From Prorocentrum cordatum (Eukaryota; Sar; Dinophyceae; Prorocentrales; Prorocentraceae), in NCBI GenBank assembly GCA_963575745.1, contig CAUYUJ010020671.1:37501-101500 (forward strand): a stretch of 64,000 nt of DNA, read 5' to 3'. A program made the translations under genes and the position numbers. Within the stretch, counting starts at the first letter, position 1; each line of letters starts with the position of its first letter. The notes under the pieces were generated by a model. The model saw only the letters and a list, made by a program, of their open reading frames with translations, was not told the origin of the DNA and did no database searches. Shown one piece after another: positions 59,036-64,000 of the stretch.

Positions 59036-60590
59036 TCCAGGACGGGCCTCCTCCTCCTCTTCCTCCTCCTCCTGCTCCTCCTGCGCAGCTTTGTCGGCCC
59101 GGGCGGCGGATGGGGGATTCCGCCGCGTTGGGCAGAATCCTTATTTCAGCATGCGTTAACCGCTCGACCTACCCGGCCCATTTCGATCTGACTTGGGAGT
59201 CTCTGGGCGAACAAGGTTTCGACTGCAGGCGGCTGCTCCGGGGCGGCATGGCGGCGCCGAAGGAAGCGTCGCTACCCGGGCTCTCGAAGCTGCAGGACAG
59301 AGAAATGACCGCGCAAGGAACCACCGCAACCGGAAGTTATGGATGTTTCTTTAAAATGATGTTTTGTTGGTTGTTCTGTTGTCGCGGTTACTGTTGGCAC
59401 GTGCTTCGATTTCACATGTATCGCGTTCTCGTGGGGTTGCTTCATTGCCACTTGCAGAGCGTCTCCCGCAGACCTTCCCTTCGACGCGCTGGCGCGAGAC
59501 CGAGTGGCGCGCCTGCGCGGCGCGGCCTGTTTAACACGACGCGCGCGCGCGCAGTTCAGAGGAGTTTACATTCGTAGCCGCCTGATTGTTGCGGCACCGC
59601 GCCATATTTTATTGCGCGGCGCGTAGCGCTCTTTTCGGATGCAATTTGCGCGTGTTTTTCATGGGCGGATCGCCTTGGCGCAGCGATGCTTCGCGCGGCG
59701 TGGTTCGGCCGCTTTTACGCGATGATGCGCCCGTGTGCGTGTGTGTTGTCAGAGCGGCTCTGCGTGACGGCGTGTCCAGTAGCGATTGCCACGCCGTTAA
59801 GTTTGTTCCTCGTGGGCACGCGGGCCCCCCGCCCCTTTTCCCTTCTTCGCGGCACGCCGAATTGTTGGAGTGTCTATAAGTTTGTTTCGTTGGGCGCTTG
59901 CGCATGTGATTTTTTTTGTGAGCATTGTTCATTTGTTGTCCACCTTTCGCGCGACCTCTTCTGATTGCTTTCCCCCTCGTCCACTCGCATTATGTTTTGA
60001 TGGTGTTTTATTGCGCGCGTCTCAAGGTGGAGGGCCCGGTCCGCTCGTGGAGGGCGCGACGTTGTTGACAAATCATACGCGTCGCGCGGTTGTGGTAGAA
60101 ACCACGGCGCGTGCGCCATGCCGATCTGTTCGCGGCAAGTCCCGCGCACCGCGACCGCGCAGCACTCGGCGCGGCGAGTCTTCGAGCACCGCCACGAAAG
60201 CCATAACGCGCGACATGTCGTCGCCCATAGCCTTGCAAGGGCCGCAACATGTGACGCGCTCTTCCGCGCCGCTTCGGGGCGCACTCCTTCGTCTACGTCG
60301 TCGCCCTCCCCCTTCCCACGTCCCCCATGTTGTCACCCTCCCTTCTTCCATTTCGTTTTCCTTGTCTCATTATTGCGTCTCCTGGGGTTCTCACGTGGCA
60401 CACATGGACAACATGTGGTATGTCATGGGTCACTGTCGGGTTGTCATGGGGGCCTCTTGGGACATTCTTGAGTCGTATACGGGGCCACCTGGGACATTAG
60501 GGGCCCTCTTGGGCCGTCGCGAGTTGCCCGGGGGGTATCCTGGTGCCGTCTTGGGCCGCGTTCGCCTCCATGCTGGTTTTCTTGCTTTGC
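59036..60590. other. Unique region, no supported gene
   Basis: Plus frames at 59110-59577, 59586-59879 and 59870-60625 and minus frames are open but lack start context, codon bias or motifs I recognise. 59340-59450 is richer in T (TTTCTTTAAAATGATGTTTT, GGTTGTTCTGTTGTCGCGG). Runs of GCGCGCG occur at 59540-59552. 60420-60545 has GGGCC(A/C)..TGGGACATT repeats. It may hold an unrecognised gene. Confidence 0.3.
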
Positions 60591-61330
60591 CTGGGTTGGG
60601 TCTTCAGTTACCCCCAACTCACTAGGTCTGGTACCAGACCCCCCTTCCACCTCCAACAGGTCTGGTGGGATGCCCCCCTTCCACGTCGACCAGACGTCCC
60701 AGCGGGCCCTCCTCCGGCGAGGTGGAGGGGGCCTCCACCAGACTTCCTCTGGTTCTCCTGGAGACCTCCCCCTGATCCCCCCGAGGGCTTGGGGAGGCCT
60801 TCCGGAGGCTTCCCTTGGTTTCCACAAGGTGTGGCGAGAGGCTTCCCGCGGCCCCTGGGAGCACCAGGCGAGGCCTCCCCCAGGCTTCCGGGGCGACCAG
60901 GGGAGGTCTCTGGGAGGCTTCCCCTGGTTCACCTGGAAGCCTCCGATGAGAGTTCCCGCAGGGGGGAGGTCTCTTGTGGGAGGCTTTCGGGAGGACCAGG
61001 GGAAGCTTCCAGGAGACCTCACCTGGTCCTCCACCAAGTTTCCCCCCAGCGCCCCGGGAGGGCCAGGGGGGGCCTCCCCTGGCCCCCCCGGAAGTTCCCC
61101 CTCGGAGGGAGCCCTGCCAGATTTCGAGGTCTGGGGGAGGCTCCCGGACCCTGGTCCTCGGGGAGGATTCCAAGCAGGCTTGCAAGGACCAGGAAAAGCT
61201 TCTGGGAGACCTCCCAGCCCCCTTCTGGAAGTTTGCGGGAGGCCCCCAAAAGGACCAGGGGAGGTCCCCCGGCGGTCTCCCCCCAGATTCCAGGAGGTCG
61301 TCAGGACACCGCTAGGAGGCTTACTCTTCG
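60591..61330. repeat. Degenerate GGAGGCCTCCC/CCAGGGGAGG repeat region
   Basis: ~700 bp of imperfect GGGAGGCCTCCC, CCAGGGGAGG and TTCCGGGAGGC units. Both strands are open for more than 250 codons with Pro/Gly-rich products, as expected from composition. GGAGGCCTCC-type units are near-palindromic. No gene is called. Confidence 0.65.
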
Positions 61331-61688
61331 GGGCCCTGAGGCCAGTGGATCACCGGATGCAGTGCAGCTACGGTGGCGACGGCAGCAGAGTCGCGTTCAG
61401 CCTCGGCGAAACATTTGCCGCGCGTTTCCAAGCTGGGTGGCTGGTTGGGGGCCTCCGACGGCCACGCCGGGACGTTTGAATTTTCGGTCTCTCCGCTCCA
61501 AGAAAACATGGTGGACGTAAGGAAACTTCTGTTTCCTTAATAAATGCCTCCCGGGGGGCCTCGATGGTCCCAAAGTGCGAGACATCTGTCGATCCACCAA
61601 ATTTAATAAGGAATTCCCGGGGTCCCAAGTAAGGTCCTTACTTGGGTGCCTGGCGGTCCCAGAATTCAGGGCCTTACTTGGGTCCTCG
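61331..61688. other. Unique segment before the 9-bp array
   Basis: GGATCACCGGATGCAGTGCA to the start of the array. GGTCCTTACTTGGGTGCCTG, GGCCTTACTTGGGTCC and GTCCCAAGTAAGGTCC (61621-61685) form a small set of inverted and direct repeats around CTTACTTGGG. No gene is recognised. Confidence 0.4.
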
Positions 61689-63655
61689 GCGGTCACTGGT
61701 CCCACAGGTTCCACAGGTCCCACGTGTCCCAGATGTCCCACAGGTCCCATAGGTCCCACGGGTCCCGCAGGTCTCGAAGGTCTGGCCGGTCCCGCAGGTC
61801 CCGCAGGTCCCGCAGGTCCCACAGGCCGCACAGGTGCCACAGGTGCCACAGGTCCCGGAGGTCCCGCAGGTCCCGCAGGTCCCACAGGTCCCACAGGTCC
61901 CTCAGGCCCAACAGATCCCACCGGTCCCAAGGTCTTGCAGGTGTCACAGGTCCCGCAGGTCTCACAGGTCCCACAGGTCCTACAGGTCTTACAGGTCCCA
62001 CAGGACCCACAAGTCGCAAAGAAGGTGCCAAAGGTCCCACAGGTCTCGCAGGTCCTACAAGTCCCACACGTCCCACAGGTCCCAAGGGTCTCACAGGCCT
62101 CGCGGGCCCCACAGGTCCCACAGGCCCCACAGGTCCCACATGTTTCACATGTCCCATAGGTTCCACAGGTTCCGCAGGTCCCGCGTGTCGCGCAGGTCTC
62201 GCAGGTAACGCAGGCCCCGCAGGCCCCGCAGGTCCCGCAGGTCCCACTGGGTCCCACAGGTCCCACAGGTCCTACAGGTCCCACAAGCCCCACAGGTCCC
62301 GCAGGCCCCACAGGATCCACAGGGTCCGTAGGTCCCACAGGTCTCGCAGGTCGCGCAGGACCCGCCAGTCCCGCATACTCCAAAGGCCCCGCAGGCCCCG
62401 CAGGTCCCACAGGTCCCACATGCAGGTCCCGCACGTCCCACAGGTTCCGCAGGCCCCACGGGTCTTACAGGTTTTAAAGGTCTCGCAGGTCCCGCATGTC
62501 CCGCAATTCCCACAGGTCCCGTAGGTCCCAGAGGACCCATAGGTCCAACAGGTTCCACAGGACCCGCAGGTCCCGCAGGTCCGCAGGTGCCACAGGTCCC
62601 ACAGGTATGAATGACCCCACAGGTTTCACAGGTTCTCGCAGGTCCACCGGTCGCACATGTCCCGCAGGCCCCGCAGCTCTCACAGGTCCCACAGGTTCCG
62701 CAGGTCTCCCAGGTCCCTCAGGTCCAACAGGTCCCACAGGCCCCCCGGGTCCCACATGTCCCGCAGGTCCGACAGGTCCCGCCGCCAGCACAGGTCCCAC
62801 GAGTCCCACAAGTCCCGCAGGTCGCGCAGGTCCCACAAATCCCGCAGGCCCAGCATATCCCACATGTCCCACAAGTCCCACATGCCCCACATGTCCCACA
62901 GGTCCTACAAGTCCCGCAAGCCCCGCAGGCCTCGTAGGTCTGGCAAGTCCCGCAGGCCCCGCAAGTCCCAGTCCCCCCAGGTCCCACATGCCCCGAAGGC
63001 CCCACAGGTCCCACAGGCCCGATAGGGCTTACAGGTCCTACAAGGGCCACGGGGTCCGCAGGTCCCGCAGGTTCCGCAGGACCCGCAGGTCCCACAGGTT
63101 TCGCAGGTCGCGCAGGTCCCGCATGTCCCACACGTCCCACAGGCGACGCATGCCCCACAGGCCCCTCAGGCCCTACAGGTCCCACAGGCCCCACAGGTCC
63201 ACCCAGCCCCTCCGGTCCCACAGGTCCCACAGGTCCCACATGTCGCGCCGGTCCCGCAGGCCCCGCAAGTTCCGCAGGTCCCACGGGGCCTACAGGTGCC
63301 ACAGGCGCCACAGGTCCCACTGGTATCGCAGGTCCTGCAGGTCCCACAGGTCCTACGAGTCCCTCAGGTCCTACAGGTCCGACAGGTCAGGCAGGTGTCG
63401 CAGGTGGCGCAAGCCCCGCAGGTCCCACAGGTCCCACAGGTCTCGCAGGGACGACAAGTTTTGCAATTTCGAAGGCCCCACAGGTCCCACCAGGCCCACG
63501 CGTCCCACAGGTCCCAAGGGTCCCACAGGTCTCGCAGGTCCCTCAGGTCCCACAGCTACCGCAGCCCGCACAGCTCCCACAAGTTCCACAGGGCTCACGC
63601 TCCCAACATTTCTCCCAATTCCGGCAGGTTCCACAGGTCCCGCAGGTCCCACAGG
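61689..63655. repeat. 9-bp minisatellite CCC(A/G)CAGGT, about 215 units
   Basis: Nearly 2 kb of CCCACAGGTCCCGCAGGT units. Because the unit is three codons, one frame on each strand reads collagen-like Gly-Pro-Thr/Ala or Gly-Pro-Val/Ala triplets, and other frames read TCG or SHR repeats. Occasional indels switch the frame, so no single Gly-X-Y ORF spans the array. Called as a minisatellite, not a collagen gene. Confidence 0.9.
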
Positions 63656-64000
63656 TCACCTTTGGTGTTATTAAGATGGTTCCTGGGGTGATGTTTGCAA
63701 GGCGAAGGCGCGTGTAATTGCATGCGCTGCGCGCAGTGCAGAGTGAACCGTGAGTGCAAGTGCGAAACGCTGCCATGTAAATTTGGGATTGCGCCCGTCC
63801 TGGAATATTTTTGTGAACTTGCGGTTGCGGTGGTTTCCATCGTGGTCAAGAAATCACCCCTGAAGATTTTGATGTTCTCTGCGAGCTGGACGTGGCGGAG
63901 GCGAGGGGGGGGGGGCCGACCTCGCTCAAGTTCGTGCTCTGATCGATCTGGCCGACCCTGTTTCGGGGCACGGGGAGTGCGAGATCTGTTGTGCCGAAGA
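63656..64000. other. Unique segment at the window end
   Basis: GGTTCCTGGGGTGATGTTTG onward. No repeat except a G-run at 63906-63914. No gene is recognised; any gene here would run off the window. Confidence 0.35.

Noticed and set aside
60543-61520. 325-codon plus frame, Pro/Gly-rich
   Set aside because: The opposite strand and the other plus frames are equally open across the degenerate GGAGG/CCTCC repeats; no motif or codon bias supports a gene.
61397-62434. Collagen-like protein genes on either strand
   Set aside because: The Gly-X-Y pattern follows from the 9-bp unit on both strands and is broken by frame-shifting indels.

Overview
This window reads as nuclear DNA of a dinoflagellate. 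The best evidence is relics of the dinoflagellate trans-spliced leader (SL): one at 13132-13153 (minus strand) differs from the 22-nt leader at a single base, and two decayed ones lie just upstream of intact ORFs (44387-44408 and 49630-49650). GC-rich genes embedded in a very large mass of simple and complex repeats, APE-type LINE fragments, and genes resembling families common in Symbiodiniaceae, Polarella and Prorocentrum fit this. The genus cannot be fixed from sequence alone. Many long open frames here are only in-frame simple repeats; few real genes are supported.

Layout. 1-1.08 kb: CAT trinucleotide array. 1.08-36.8 kb: gene-poor mosaic of dispersed modules. These are (i) about 25-30 copies of a hairpin cassette ('hairpin A': CCGGCGGTAA ... 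TTACCGCCGG, followed by a CTCGTAGAGCTC-like tail); (ii) other short cassettes sharing the AGCTCTACGAG motif; (iii) a ~175-180 bp satellite in two subfamilies and both orientations, organised at 25.8-33.0 kb into ~0.9-1.2 kb higher-order units bounded by hairpin A; (iv) a MITE-like family with CCCGGATAGC/GCTATCCGGG termini; and (v) at least three minus-strand LINE insertions (1.7-5.3, 6.2-8.4, 22.7-23.3 kb) plus a 3' relic at 12.3 kb. The three insertions sit in the same orientation at the same loop position of hairpin A, two of them with visible target-site duplications.

36.8-44 kb: low-complexity DNA (CCT/GGA, CCG/TCG, GA, GCATGGCA) with 42-bp perfect palindromes and a few possible exons. 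44.4-51.7 kb: the gene-bearing core, all on the plus strand: an unknown 483-aa protein with an SL relic upstream, a second unknown protein with a polyQ and Lys/Ala-rich tail, and a 682-aa transposase-like protein with an SL relic 19 bp before its ATG. This core lies between two direct copies of a composite repeat block (41.5-42.6 and 52.7-54.1 kb: CAT array, then ~85-bp satellite, then a shared terminal segment). 54.7-56.1 kb: a broken or multi-exon C5-cytosine DNA methyltransferase. 56.1-64 kb: GA arrays, a second cluster of palindrome modules, low-complexity DNA and ~2 kb of a 9-bp minisatellite that reads as collagen-like Gly-X-Y on both strands.

The most interesting biology is an apparent circularly permuted RNase H domain in the LINEs, seen in two divergent families; insertion of these LINEs into a specific DNA hairpin; SL relics showing that both host-like genes and the hairpin repeat have passed through trans-spliced RNA; and covarying inverted repeats inside the satellite monomers.
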